A stretch of 38,723 nucleotides of DNA from Hominifimenecus microfluidus (GTDB lineage: Bacteria > Bacillota > Clostridia > Lachnospirales > Lachnospiraceae), in assembly GCA_020687485.1 (NCBI GenBank), contig JAJEQR010000037.1:1-38723 (forward strand). The letters are read 5' to 3'. The translations under genes and the position numbers were made by a program. Position 1 is the first letter of the stretch, and each line of letters opens with the position of its first letter. The notes beneath the pieces were generated by a model that was not told where the DNA came from, made no database searches, and saw only the letters and a list, made by a program, of their open reading frames with translations. This document shows, piece by piece, positions 1 through 7,384 of the stretch.

Positions 1-91
1 GCAATTCTAAGTTACAGGCGTATCCGCCGATATTTCGTCTTGCCGCTTAAAGCGGCTGAGAAGCACGTGACTTTAGTCATGTGAGGTTCAC
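1..91 (+). mobile_element. Right end of an IS200/IS605-family (TnpB-type) element, partial
   Basis: The first 91 bases hold two strong hairpins: a 7-bp perfect stem at 42-56 (GCCGCTT/AAGCGGC) and an 8-position stem with one G-T pair at 64-83 (CACGTGAC, loop TTTA, GTCATGTG), followed by AGGTTCAC. A terminal hairpin with this 'gactttagtc' core followed by GGTTCAC is the form seen at the right end of many clostridial IS200/IS605 elements that carry tnpB. There the same sequence forms the 3' scaffold of the TnpB omega/re-RNA. The rest of the element lies left of the window. The boundary near base 91 is inferred from the hairpin and from the fact that a good protein-coding frame begins at 92. A frame open across 1-84 could be a tnpB tail but I cannot recognise it. 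Confidence 0.55.
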
Positions 92-247
92 CAGGCAGAG
101 AGCATTTTCTATTTCCAAATTCACGGCTGTCTGACCATTAACCGGCTGATGCTTCAGAACAATTGCCGGGACTGGCACAACGTACAACAGACCATTGATC
201 GGTTCATTCGGGCAGGCTTACAGGAGTTTTTGCGGGATGGAGAATAA
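92..247 (+). pseudogene. 3' remnant of a regulator gene (TetR-like C-terminus) interrupted by the IS element
   Basis: From base 92 one frame reads about 51 codons to a TAA at 245-247. Its residues look protein-like (SIFYFQIHGCLTINRLML, then DRFIRAGLQEFL near the end). The pattern of an aromatic helix, a 'HGC' turn and a final amphipathic helix is what the C-terminal domain of many clostridial TetR regulators looks like, but the DNA-binding half is missing and the family call is an inference. There is no start codon or ribosome site of its own. The insertion-sequence end lies directly upstream, so this is best read as the tail of a gene cut by the insertion. The stop overlaps the start of the following DUF3786 gene, suggesting the two were once translated together. 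Confidence 0.45.
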
Positions 248-845
248 TAGGCAGTTTGAATTGATGCGCTCTGCCGCCAGACAGAAATTGGAAGGCGCAG
301 ATCCTGTTCAGCTTTCCGTACTGACCGGACTGTGCTGGGATGGAACGATATTTGACGCAGAAACCTTAGGAATCCCTATTCGGATCAGTTGGCCGGAATG
401 TCAGATTTCTCCGGAGCTGGAAATGTGGCATGACCTGACAATTTTGCAATATCTGGCAAATACGAAAGGAACTGCACTTATAGGTAAATTTCTTGCCCTG
501 AGCGAATTTCACTCCGGCGGCTTGGCAAAGGGTACAAGCTTTGACCGGGATAATGACCGTATTATCAGCCGGATTGGTCTGCATGACCCTCAGACAATCT
601 GGGAAGCCGCTGCTAAGCTGGGTGGAACGGAACTGCATGAAAAATCTGATTTGTCCTTTTTGTTTTCCTTTCTGCCCCACATTCCGATAAAGCTCAATTT
701 ATGGCTGCCGGACGAAGAATTCCCTGCTTCCGGAAAAGTCCTTTTTGATGCTTCTGCGGAAAACGATCTGCAAATTGAAGCCGCCGGAACGGCAGCGGCA
801 ATTTGTCTTTCGCTTTTGGAAAGAGTCATAGAACAGCAGAACTGA
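237..845 (+). CDS. DUF3786 domain protein
   Basis: A 202-residue protein of the DUF3786 family, function unknown. Family-like features are an early 'LTGLCWDGTIFDAE' stretch, a central 'ILQYL' helix, a repeated Gly-Gly signature (LGGTEL), and a late block with PHIPIKLNLWLPDEEFPAS followed by VLFDASAENDL. DUF3786 members share this 'low-complexity, DeEFp, iLFD' pattern. The ATG at 237 is chosen over an upstream ATG at 195 because AGGAG at 222-226 sits 10 bases before it, and because the homologous region starts here. The start overlaps the stop of the upstream truncated regulator frame. No signal peptide or membrane helix is visible, so it is probably cytoplasmic. In other genomes such proteins sit near corrinoid or Fe-S enzymes, but nothing here fixes a role. 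Confidence 0.8.
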   Translation: MENNRQFELMRSAARQKLEGADPVQLSVLTGLCWDGTIFDAETLGIPIRISWPECQISPELEMWHDLTILQYLANTKGTALIGKFLALSEFHSGGLAKGTSFDRDNDRIISRIGLHDPQTIWEAAAKLGGTELHEKSDLSFLFSFLPHIPIKLNLWLPDEEFPASGKVLFDASAENDLQIEAAGTAAAICLSLLERVIEQQN

Positions 846-896
846 TACATTACCACATAAATAATACACGACAAATAAAGCTGTTTATCAAGAAGC

Positions 897-938
897 ATAT
901 GATATGGGATATGTGATTTAAATATGATATGGGATACG
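897..938. repeat. Short tandem direct repeat upstream of the chimeric ORF
   Basis: A 17-base unit (ATATGATATGGGATATG) at 897-913 recurs at 922-938 with one change (T to C), offset by 25 bases. It lies in the gap before the 63-residue chimeric ORF. Its role is unknown; it could be a regulatory site or a trace of local rearrangement. Confidence 0.5.
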
Positions 939-963
939 CAATTAAAAAAGGAGAAGGCTATTC

Positions 964-1155
964 ATGCAAATATTCGTCGATGCAGATGCCTGTCCAGTAG
1001 TCGGTATCATCGAGAAAATTGCAAAAGAGCATTATCTGACGATGAAGAAAACGGCATCCGACTGCATTCCCTGCGGCCATTGCAATAAGCAATGTCCATT
1101 CAAGGTTATGCAGATGGAGCGCATGAGCAAGATCAGGGAGTATTTTGGAAAGTAA
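964..1155 (+). CDS. Chimeric 63-aa protein: YaiI/YqxD (DUF188) N-terminus fused to an aldo/keto reductase Fe-S tail
   Basis: Residues 1-23 (MQIFVDADACPVVGIIEKIA, then KEH) match the start of the YaiI/YqxD/DUF188 family, a roughly 150-residue PIN-like protein beginning with this Asp-x-Asp-x-Cys-Pro motif. From about residue 28 the sequence instead matches the C-terminus of clostridial aldo/keto reductases that end in a ferredoxin-like cluster: C34-x2-C37-x2-C40-x3-C44-P, ending REYFGK. The whole reductase barrel and most of the DUF188 protein are absent. The simplest reading is an internal deletion that joined two neighbouring genes in frame. A good ribosome site (AAGGAG at 949-954) precedes the ATG, and the stop overlaps the start of the esterase (TAATG), so the ORF may still be translated. 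It could be a decayed remnant or a small 4Fe-4S-binding protein. Confidence 0.65.
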   Translation: MQIFVDADACPVVGIIEKIAKEHYLTMKKTASDCIPCGHCNKQCPFKVMQMERMSKIREYFGK

Positions 1156-1778
1156 TGAGAGTGTATGAATATGGTGATCCGAAAGCGGAAATTGTTCTGA
1201 TCCAGCCGACCGGAGCGCATGAGCTTGCGGAACTGGAAAGCGAAGTTGCGGAGATTGGCAGGTTGACCGGAGTCTCTTTTTGGTTTCTTGCGTATCCGGT
1301 AAATGACTGGAATTGCGCGCTTTCCCCCTGGAAAGCGCCTGCGGTATTTGGCAATGAAGGCTTCGGAGAAGGTGCGGCAGCAACTTTAACGGAGATTCTG
1401 TCGCTGTGCCGGGATAATACGAAGCGATACTATATCGGCGGATATTCGCTTGCCGGGCTGTTTGCTTTATGGGCGGCTTATCAGACGGATGTATTCGCCG
1501 GAATTGCGGCAGCATCACCATCTGTCTGGTTCCCCGGATTCATAGAGTATATGAAGACTCACAGTATCCGCAGCCGGAGGATATATCTAAGTCTCGGCGA
1601 CCGGGAGGAGAAGACCAGAAATCTGGTGATGGCTGAAGTTGGAAAATGTATCCGGGAAGCGGAAGAATGGCTGCAGCAGAATGGAATACAGACCACACTG
1701 GAGTGGAATTCCGGCGGGCATTTCCGGGATTCCGCATTCCGAACAGCCAGAGCATTTGCCTGGATAATAAAATCATAA
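1155..1778 (+). CDS. Putative esterase (alpha/beta hydrolase)
   Basis: A 207-residue alpha/beta hydrolase of the putative-esterase type. The nucleophile elbow is GGYSLAG with Ser98, a candidate acid is Asp149 in SLGDRE, and the candidate histidine is His189 in SGGHF, together a plausible Ser-Asp-His triad in the usual order. The protein has no signal peptide or membrane helix and is likely cytoplasmic. Its substrate cannot be read from sequence. The ATG at 1155 overlaps the stop of the chimeric ORF, and there is no good ribosome site at normal spacing (GGGAG lies about 17 bases upstream), so translation is probably coupled to the upstream frame. An in-frame ATG at 1092 lies inside the chimeric ORF and is rejected because the esterase fold begins at MRVYEYG. 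Confidence 0.8.
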   Translation: MRVYEYGDPKAEIVLIQPTGAHELAELESEVAEIGRLTGVSFWFLAYPVNDWNCALSPWKAPAVFGNEGFGEGAAATLTEILSLCRDNTKRYYIGGYSLAGLFALWAAYQTDVFAGIAAASPSVWFPGFIEYMKTHSIRSRRIYLSLGDREEKTRNLVMAEVGKCIREAEEWLQQNGIQTTLEWNSGGHFRDSAFRTARAFAWIIKS

Positions 1779-1789
1779 GGAGAAAAGAT

Positions 1790-2560
1790 ATGAGTCGGCA
1801 GAACACAACCAGCGGTCTCTCCGGGAATCAATTAAAGCTGTGCGCGATTGCGGCAATGGCACTGGATCATCTGGCGTGGACGCTATGGCCGGGATATGCT
1901 CACAAGGAGTGGTGGATTCTGCTGATCCACATCATCGGCAGACTAGCAGCACCGGTCATGTGGTTCATGATCTCGGAAGGATATCAGTACACCCACAATT
2001 TCAAAAAGTACCTGCAGCGTTTATTTCTATTTGCATTTATTTCGCATTTTGCCTATAATTTCTGCTTCGGGATCTCCATGATTCCGTTTCGGGATTCGAT
2101 ATTGAATCAGACCAGCGTGATCTGGGCGCTTTTCTGCGCAGCGCTGGCACTGTATGTCGATGATGACAGCCGAAGAAGCTTCCCTCTGAAGCAGTGGCAG
2201 AAGATTGTACTGCTTGTGCTGCTGTGTGTGCTTGCCTTCCCGTCCGACTGGTCCTGTTTCCCGGTATTGTGTACGCTGCATATTCACAAGAATCGCGGTA
2301 ACCTGGAGAAGCAGATGCTTGGCATGATGCTGTATATCAGTATGTATGTAATCGTCTGGTGCCTGGCGATTGATGTGACCTACGGACTTGTTCAGTATGG
2401 CATCCTCATCGTATGGCCCTTTATGCACTTCTATAACGGGACAAGGGGAAACTGGAGGGGCATGAAGTGGTTCTTCTATTTCTTCTATGCCGGTCATCTG
2501 TTTTTGATGGGAATTCTCCGGATTCTGCTATATGGAAACGTATCAACAATAGTAGGCTAG
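1790..2560 (+). CDS. TraX family membrane protein
   Basis: A 256-residue integral membrane protein of the TraX family. It begins with a short polar segment, then LKLCAIAAMALDHLAW, the family signature in which a helix carries an Asp-His pair. Next is the conserved HIIGRLAAPVMWFMISEG block and several further membrane helices. TraX is named from the F plasmid pilin N-acetylation factor, but most chromosomal members in Firmicutes have no conjugation genes around them and are thought to be membrane acyltransferase-like proteins; the acetyl-transfer role is family knowledge, not visible here. The ATG at 1790 has AAGGAGA 5-11 bases upstream. An ORF extending left to 1646 overlaps the esterase and has no ribosome site. 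The gene lies 11 bases after the esterase and is closed by a terminator, so it ends this transcription unit. Confidence 0.85.
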   Translation: MSRQNTTSGLSGNQLKLCAIAAMALDHLAWTLWPGYAHKEWWILLIHIIGRLAAPVMWFMISEGYQYTHNFKKYLQRLFLFAFISHFAYNFCFGISMIPFRDSILNQTSVIWALFCAALALYVDDDSRRSFPLKQWQKIVLLVLLCVLAFPSDWSCFPVLCTLHIHKNRGNLEKQMLGMMLYISMYVIVWCLAIDVTYGLVQYGILIVWPFMHFYNGTRGNWRGMKWFFYFFYAGHLFLMGILRILLYGNVSTIVG

Positions 2561-2606
2561 TCAATATTAGACTATAAAAGGCAAAATAAAAAAAGTAATG
2601 AAACAG

Positions 2607-2651
2607 AAATCCCCGGAGTCCAGTGTTGATGTGGAGTCCGGGGGATTTTTT
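2607..2651 (+). terminator. Intrinsic terminator after the TraX gene
   Basis: The stem AAATCCCC-GGA (2607-2617) pairs with TCC-G-GGGGATTT (2637-2648), 11 pairs with one bulged G at 2640, and is followed by a run of six T. It faces the end of a convergent gene. The - strand side of the stem is not followed directly by a T-run, so it is assigned to the + strand. Confidence 0.8.
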
Positions 2652-2715
2652 ATGCCGCCTGATTTCGCTTATGCTGTATTATACGGTGGCTTTCTCAGTA
2701 TGAATTTTTTGGCAC

Positions 2716-4143
2716 TTACACGATCTCCAGATCGTCGCGGTCGCGAAGCATGTACTTCTTTAACGGAGTGAGACTGGCAATCCAGTAAAGCAGTCCGCCG
2801 AAGATTGCGTCGAAGCCGCTTCCAGTAAAGATCAGGAACAGTGGGCTCTGAATCTCGCCGGTCAGCGGGTTGTATACAAAGAGAATTGTTACTACGCAGG
2901 CGATTACTACGCAGGCAAGTCCGACGAGGTTGAAGCCGTTTGTGAACTGATAAGCGTCGTGTCCTTCGATGAAGTAGGCCGCTTTCAGCGAGATTTTTCT
3001 CTTCTTGACGAGCAGATAGTCCACCACGATCATGCCGATGATCGGAGCCTGAATAAATGCGGCAATCGAGATAAAGGTTCCGAAGTGTTCCTCTACGCCG
3101 CCCCAGACGGTCAGCGCACTGACATATACCATGGCGATCAGCACCAGAACTTTATAGGATACTTTCGGCATACCGCTCTTTACGATCATGCAGTTGACGT
3201 AAGAACCGGTTCCCTGGGTGCCGACATTGGCGAAGGCAACCAGCAGGAGACTTAACAGAGCGAAGCCGGAGCCGCAGAGCGTGGACAGCATTGTCGTCGG
3301 ATCGCTCTCATATACGCCAGTGCGAACGAACATGGCCAGAGCCATAACGCCGCCGGCAGCAACGAAGAAGGGGGCTACTACACCGTAGGCAAGGGATGTT
3401 CCCCAGTAGCCGCCGCGCTCGGTCTTGGACAGACGGGGCAGAACCAGGGCCTGCGTGGACCATGAGAAGGCGAAGGCGACGTTGCCTTCTGCTGATACCA
3501 TAAAGGCCTGCAGCGGCGTCATCTCACCCAGATCCGGCTGAACCGCGAGGATATCCGCAAACGGAACGGAAGTAAAACACAGTACCACAACCACGATGCC
3601 GACCGCCAGAAGGGCAGTTACCAGGAAGCGGTTCGTCCATTTGATAACATTCGGTCCGCCCAAAGCGATCAACGTGCCGAGAACGACGCAGAGACAGCCG
3701 AGAATCGGTCCCCATAGGTTCTTATCCAGCACGATGCCGAACTTTCCGGCCAGGTTGATCATCGAAGAGGAGAACAGACCGGCAGCAACGGCGTACCAGC
3801 CGAAGTTCGCGACACTGATTACCGTTGACAGGATGGCGACGCCCTTCTTGCCGAGTACCGACCGCAGCCAGATCCACAGATCGATGCCGTAGCGCGACGC
3901 GAAGATAACGGGCAGGCATTCGATCAGAACCCATACGATATTGAAGCAGAAGATGTTGATCAGCATCCGGCTGAAGGACAGATACTGGGCTACGTAAGCG
4001 CCCTGTGTGTAACACCAGGTCGCGATGGCGAAACCGCTGGTAGAGAGGAAAAGGTCAAGGAAAGAGTACTGACGATCCTTCTTCAGCATCGGCACGACGC
4101 CGGTGACCGTTTCCTGCCGGATATAGTTTTCTTTGTTTGTCAT
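2716..4143 (-). CDS. NCS1-family permease (cytosine/purine/thiamine/allantoin type symporter)
   Basis: A 475-residue, about 12-helix transporter of the NCS1 nucleobase:cation symporter family. Family features include the N-terminal SFLDLFLSTSGFAIATW segment, the helix-3 stretch VANFGWYAVAAG, and the central 'VSAEGNVAFAFSWSTQALVLPRL' region, which starts at about residue 217. Known substrates of the family include cytosine, purines, hydantoins, allantoin and thiamine. Here the gene is the last of a three-gene operon headed by a LicC-LicA type enzyme, in the position where a choline permease (LicB, an unrelated family) would be expected. Uptake of choline or a related amino-alcohol is therefore a reasonable hypothesis but unproven. 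Start ATG has TGGAGGG about 11 bases upstream. The gene ends facing the TraX terminator. Confidence 0.88.
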   Translation of the reverse strand: MTNKENYIRQETVTGVVPMLKKDRQYSFLDLFLSTSGFAIATWCYTQGAYVAQYLSFSRMLINIFCFNIVWVLIECLPVIFASRYGIDLWIWLRSVLGKKGVAILSTVISVANFGWYAVAAGLFSSSMINLAGKFGIVLDKNLWGPILGCLCVVLGTLIALGGPNVIKWTNRFLVTALLAVGIVVVVLCFTSVPFADILAVQPDLGEMTPLQAFMVSAEGNVAFAFSWSTQALVLPRLSKTERGGYWGTSLAYGVVAPFFVAAGGVMALAMFVRTGVYESDPTTMLSTLCGSGFALLSLLLVAFANVGTQGTGSYVNCMIVKSGMPKVSYKVLVLIAMVYVSALTVWGGVEEHFGTFISIAAFIQAPIIGMIVVDYLLVKKRKISLKAAYFIEGHDAYQFTNGFNLVGLACVVIACVVTILFVYNPLTGEIQSPLFLIFTGSGFDAIFGGLLYWIASLTPLKKYMLRDRDDLEIV

Positions 4144-4146
4144 AGC

Positions 4147-4326
4147 TTAAATCCCTCCAAGCATGCAGGCAATGATAAGCCCGATGCACACAATCACCGA
4201 TACGGCAATCACCGTGTAATCGGTCTTCGTCATTTGTTTCGGAAACTCATAGGAATCGGACTGCATTTCTTCCAGCCGTTTCTCCGTCTCCTCATAGATC
4301 AGTTGTTCAATGGAATCCTGTTTCAA
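4147..4326 (-). CDS. Small single-pass membrane protein (59 aa) between the LicC-LicA enzyme and the NCS1 permease
   Basis: On the - strand a TTG start at 4326-4324 overlaps the TGA stop of the upstream enzyme gene (TTGA) and is preceded by AAGGAGGGAAAAC, an excellent ribosome site. The frame runs 59 codons to a TAA at 4149-4147, three bases before the permease ATG. The product has a charged N-terminal half rich in Glu and Lys (residues 1-38, probably helical, e.g. EETEKRLEEM). This is followed by one membrane helix (about 39-57, TVIAVSVIVCIGLIIACML). The size, gene order and tight packing suggest a small accessory subunit of the permease, as small partner proteins are known for several secondary transporters. 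I recognise no named family. It is too short and uses a non-ATG start, so automatic callers may miss it. Confidence 0.75.
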   Translation of the reverse strand: MKQDSIEQLIYEETEKRLEEMQSDSYEFPKQMTKTDYTVIAVSVIVCIGLIIACMLGGI

Positions 4327-6125
4327 AGTTTTCCCTCCTTATGGTTATTGCTCGTGCCATCGTTATCCTCATATAATTGCAGAGCCAGTTGGCCGTATTG
4401 CTTCGAATACTTGTACCAGATGTAGAGATATTCGCCGACATGCTTGGAGCATTTCTCCTGATACAGCGCCCACAGATACCAGAAATATGAAGTCATAGCG
4501 ACATAGCCTAGATAATGGCGGCGTTCTCCGGATGTGGGTTCATGATCCAGATAGATAGCTAGCACATGTTCCGCTTCCTCCGCAGAGTAGTCGGAGCAGG
4601 CCACGAAGGTACCGAAGTCGCAGCCGGGATCAGACATACCGGCATATTCCCAGTCGATCAGGTACATCTTGCCCTTACGATCCAGCAGGAAGTTCGGATC
4701 GTAGCTGTCACAGTGGCAGGGACAGGGAGCAACCTCGTCCTGACAGAGATATCCGTACAGGGTCTGCATCATTTCCTGAAGCTCCCCGAAGCCGGTAATG
4801 TCGGTATCTTGCAGCTTGTCGATGAAATTGTTGATCTTCGTTCGGATATCGAACTTCCCGTGCATGGTCATACCGCTGGTGTGCAGACGGCGGAGCATGT
4901 TCATCGCGGTGCGCACCTGATCCTCGTTATGGTAGTTCAGGGTACTGGCATCCTCGATAAAGTGTGAAATCTTCCAGCCTTTGACCGGATCAATATAGAT
5001 AAAGGTATCATCCAGTCCCAGCTTTTTCGCAATGTTCATAGCCTCCGCTTCCGTCGGACGGTCGATGTAGTTTTCAGTTCCCGCGCCGGGATGGCGGTAG
5101 ACGTAATTCTTTCCGTCACAGGTGAAATGGAAGGAGAGGTTGGTCAGTCCCGCTTTGAGTGGAGTGATCCCGTGAATACTGTCCGGTGTACAGTGAAGCA
5201 CTTCGCAGATGTTGTCGAAGATATAGGAATCCACGTTGGCGATATAAGCGCTGTCGAAGGTGCGAAGCTCATCCAGCGAGTCAAACTCATGGAGACCTCC
5301 GGGCCATTTGCGAATATACATTTCAAGCTCGCGGACATACCGCGCGAAGAGATCTTCCCAGAGTCCGTTCCTGGTTACGGCATTCTCGTATTCATTTGTG
5401 AGAATTTCCGAGAACTTTTCACTGAAGCGGCGGTCGAAGTAGGCGTGACCGAGCATGTACCAGGTATCGCTTCCACCAATGTGAACCCCGGTGATGCGCC
5501 CTTTCCTGTCTGTGGAAACACAGTACTCCTCCGTCTTTTCTTCTGTGTACATCGTGGAATAGTACGCCTGATAGACATAAGGCTCAAACGGATTGAACTC
5601 GAAGTAATTATCCGAAGAGCAGATATAGGTATTCGCCAGCTGATCCTTCACCAGCATCAGCGTGGATGGATTGTTGTAGCGGTAGTAATCCTCGTTGATG
5701 ACCAGTTTTACTCCGAACCTGTCTTCCAGATAGAAGAGTTTTTCCTTCATATATCCGATGACTACGGTGATATCGTGGATTCCGGCTTCCTGAAGCTGGC
5801 GGATTTCCCGTTCGATCAGAATGTCGCCCTTTACCTGCAGGAGCGCCTTCGGTTTCTCATAGGAAAGCGGGGCGAACCGGGAGCTCATGCCGGCAGCCAT
5901 GATGACCGCATTGGTTACCCGATACGGTTCCAGCGCGGCGAGACCGGAGGCGGTGACCTGAATTGCGGAATCAATGTAACCCAGAGCAGACAGCTGTTTG
6001 ACCAGGCTGTTTACAGATCCGAGGGATTTGCCGGTTCTTTGCGCCAGGGATCTCTGAGACAGCCGGACATCGTTGGTATGTGTGACGGCATAATACAGCA
6101 CGTCAAATTGATTTTTGGTTAACAA
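4323..6125 (-). CDS. Winged-helix / LicC-like nucleotidyltransferase / LicA-like choline kinase fusion
   Basis: A 600-residue, three-domain protein. Residues 1-68 form a winged-helix DNA-binding domain (RSLAQRTGKSLGSVNSLV as recognition region). Residues 71-300 are a sugar-phosphate-type nucleotidyltransferase with the signature AVIMAAGMSSRF (73-84) and EKPKALL, as in CTP:phosphocholine cytidylyltransferase LicC. Residues 310-590 are a choline/ethanolamine-kinase fold with the Brenner motif H471-x-D473 ... N478 and the metal-binding D491-W-E. Together the two enzymes would phosphorylate an amino-alcohol and activate it with CTP, as LicA and LicC do for phosphocholine decoration of surface polymers. 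No LicD transferase is nearby. Start is TTG at 6125, with AGGAGG 11 bases upstream. Its 3' end overlaps the small membrane protein gene. The HTH domain suggests self-regulation, but that is inference. Confidence 0.88.
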   Translation of the reverse strand: MLTKNQFDVLYYAVTHTNDVRLSQRSLAQRTGKSLGSVNSLVKQLSALGYIDSAIQVTASGLAALEPYRVTNAVIMAAGMSSRFAPLSYEKPKALLQVKGDILIEREIRQLQEAGIHDITVVIGYMKEKLFYLEDRFGVKLVINEDYYRYNNPSTLMLVKDQLANTYICSSDNYFEFNPFEPYVYQAYYSTMYTEEKTEEYCVSTDRKGRITGVHIGGSDTWYMLGHAYFDRRFSEKFSEILTNEYENAVTRNGLWEDLFARYVRELEMYIRKWPGGLHEFDSLDELRTFDSAYIANVDSYIFDNICEVLHCTPDSIHGITPLKAGLTNLSFHFTCDGKNYVYRHPGAGTENYIDRPTEAEAMNIAKKLGLDDTFIYIDPVKGWKISHFIEDASTLNYHNEDQVRTAMNMLRRLHTSGMTMHGKFDIRTKINNFIDKLQDTDITGFGELQEMMQTLYGYLCQDEVAPCPCHCDSYDPNFLLDRKGKMYLIDWEYAGMSDPGCDFGTFVACSDYSAEEAEHVLAIYLDHEPTSGERRHYLGYVAMTSYFWYLWALYQEKCSKHVGEYLYIWYKYSKQYGQLALQLYEDNDGTSNNHKEGKL

Positions 6126-6171
6126 GACGTTACGTTCCTCCTGGTGTTCAAAAAGTAATGGAACATCTGCT

Positions 6172-6200
6172 ATTATGAACGCTTATTCGGAATTTGTCAA
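6172..6200 (-). promoter_or_regulatory. Promoter of the LicC-LicA/permease operon
   Basis: On the - strand TTGACA (6200-6195), a 17-base spacer and CATAAT (6177-6172), about 46 bases upstream of the TTG start. It diverges from the promoter at 6216-6244, with only 15 bases between the two -35 boxes, so one bound regulator could affect both. Confidence 0.75.
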
Positions 6201-6215
6201 ATGAAATTTTAATAG

Positions 6216-6244
6216 TTGACCGGATGGAAAGGTCGATTTAATAT
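6216..6244 (+). promoter_or_regulatory. Promoter of the D-2-hydroxyacid dehydrogenase gene
   Basis: TTGACC (6216-6221), a 17-base spacer and TAATAT (6239-6244), about 80 bases upstream of the ATG at 6324. It is back to back with the operon promoter on the other strand. Confidence 0.7.
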
Positions 6245-6323
6245 AGGTGTATAAAATGCGCACCGGAAAAGCAGAGAGGCGGTAAGGTCTCATTTCGGTG
6301 TATTCAGGTTCGGGGGAGTACGA

Positions 6324-7343
6324 ATGAAGAAGGTAATGATACTGGCGGAATGTGGCAGTGAAGTCCGGCAGCAGCTGGCGGAAAGATTTGGCGGAAAGTG
6401 TGAACTGATATTTCCGGAAAGAAAGTCGGTGTCAGAGGAACTTCTGCAGCGAATGGACGCTGTGATCGGTGAGCCGGAGCGGGAAGAAATTCTTGCGATG
6501 TCGTCTCTGCGGTGGATTCAGATTACCTGGGCCGGAGCAGATAAGTATATGCGCATGAAGGATGTGTTAAGCGGAATCACGCTCACGAATGTATCCGGTG
6601 CATTCGGCACGATCATCGCGGAGTATGTGATTGGAAGTGTGATCGCGATGTACCGCGCCTTTCCAGGATATTATGAGAATCAGAAGAAGCATGTCTGGAG
6701 GAAATGTGACCATGCAGTGACACTGTATGGGAAGAAGGCGCTGATCCTTGGAACCGGTGATATCGGAAGAAATATTGCCAACCGTCTGAAAGCTTTTGGC
6801 GTAAGCACAGCAGGTATTCACAGACAGAAATCATCTGATGGTGATACGGTCTGCGTTTCTGCTTCCAATACGGATTCTAGTCCGATCCGAAGCCGGGAAT
6901 TCCCCAGGTTCGACCAATTGGACACGTCGGATCATTTGGACGATTATCTGCCAGATGCGGATCTTGTGATCGGCTGCCTGCCGCGCACGCCGGATACCAC
7001 TGGGCTTATGAGTCGTGTGCGTCTTGCGCTTATGAAGCCGGATGCCCTCTTCGTGAATGTGGGACGGGGCAATCTGGTGCGAAGCGCAGATCTGATTGAC
7101 GCGCTGCAGGAGGGAGCATTGGGAGGCGCTATCCTGGATGTGTTCGAGACGGAGCCGTTGCCGGAGGATTCTCCCCTGTGGGATATGGAGAACGTGATGA
7201 TTACGCCTCATATCTCAGGTCCCAGCTTCGGCGGGAACCAGCAGGTGCAGGATACCATCTGGGAGATCTGTATGGAGAATATGGAGCACTTTTTGAATCA
7301 GGAGCCGCTGCAGCATGTGGTGGATTTGGAAGCAGGCTATTAG
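6324..7343 (+). CDS. D-2-hydroxyacid dehydrogenase family protein
   Basis: A 339-residue NAD(P)-dependent D-isomer 2-hydroxyacid dehydrogenase. The Rossmann motif is GTGDIG (143-148). The catalytic set is present: Arg248 in NVGRGN, Glu277 in the DVFETEP block and His296 in PHISG. The family reduces 2-keto acids to D-2-hydroxy acids (lactate, glycerate and similar); the exact substrate cannot be told. After the second strand of the nucleotide-binding domain there is an unusually long Ser/Asp-rich segment (about 168-203), roughly 20 residues more than in typical members, probably a surface loop. The ATG at 6324 follows GGGGGAG by six bases. It is a single-gene unit behind its own promoter, closed by the hairpin at 7385-7424. 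Confidence 0.9.
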   Translation: MKKVMILAECGSEVRQQLAERFGGKCELIFPERKSVSEELLQRMDAVIGEPEREEILAMSSLRWIQITWAGADKYMRMKDVLSGITLTNVSGAFGTIIAEYVIGSVIAMYRAFPGYYENQKKHVWRKCDHAVTLYGKKALILGTGDIGRNIANRLKAFGVSTAGIHRQKSSDGDTVCVSASNTDSSPIRSREFPRFDQLDTSDHLDDYLPDADLVIGCLPRTPDTTGLMSRVRLALMKPDALFVNVGRGNLVRSADLIDALQEGALGGAILDVFETEPLPEDSPLWDMENVMITPHISGPSFGGNQQVQDTIWEICMENMEHFLNQEPLQHVVDLEAGY

Positions 7344-7384
7344 AGAAATATGATAAACACAGTTTTCAAGGGAAGAGCAGGAGA

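Noticed and set aside
1-84. Open frame of 28 codons that might be the end of tnpB
   Set aside because: It overlaps the RNA hairpins, has no motif of TnpB, and the start lies outside the window, so it cannot be supported.
5091-6122. 343-codon open frame on the + strand
   Set aside because: It is the exact antisense of the LicC-LicA gene, has no ribosome site, and its translation shows no family motif.
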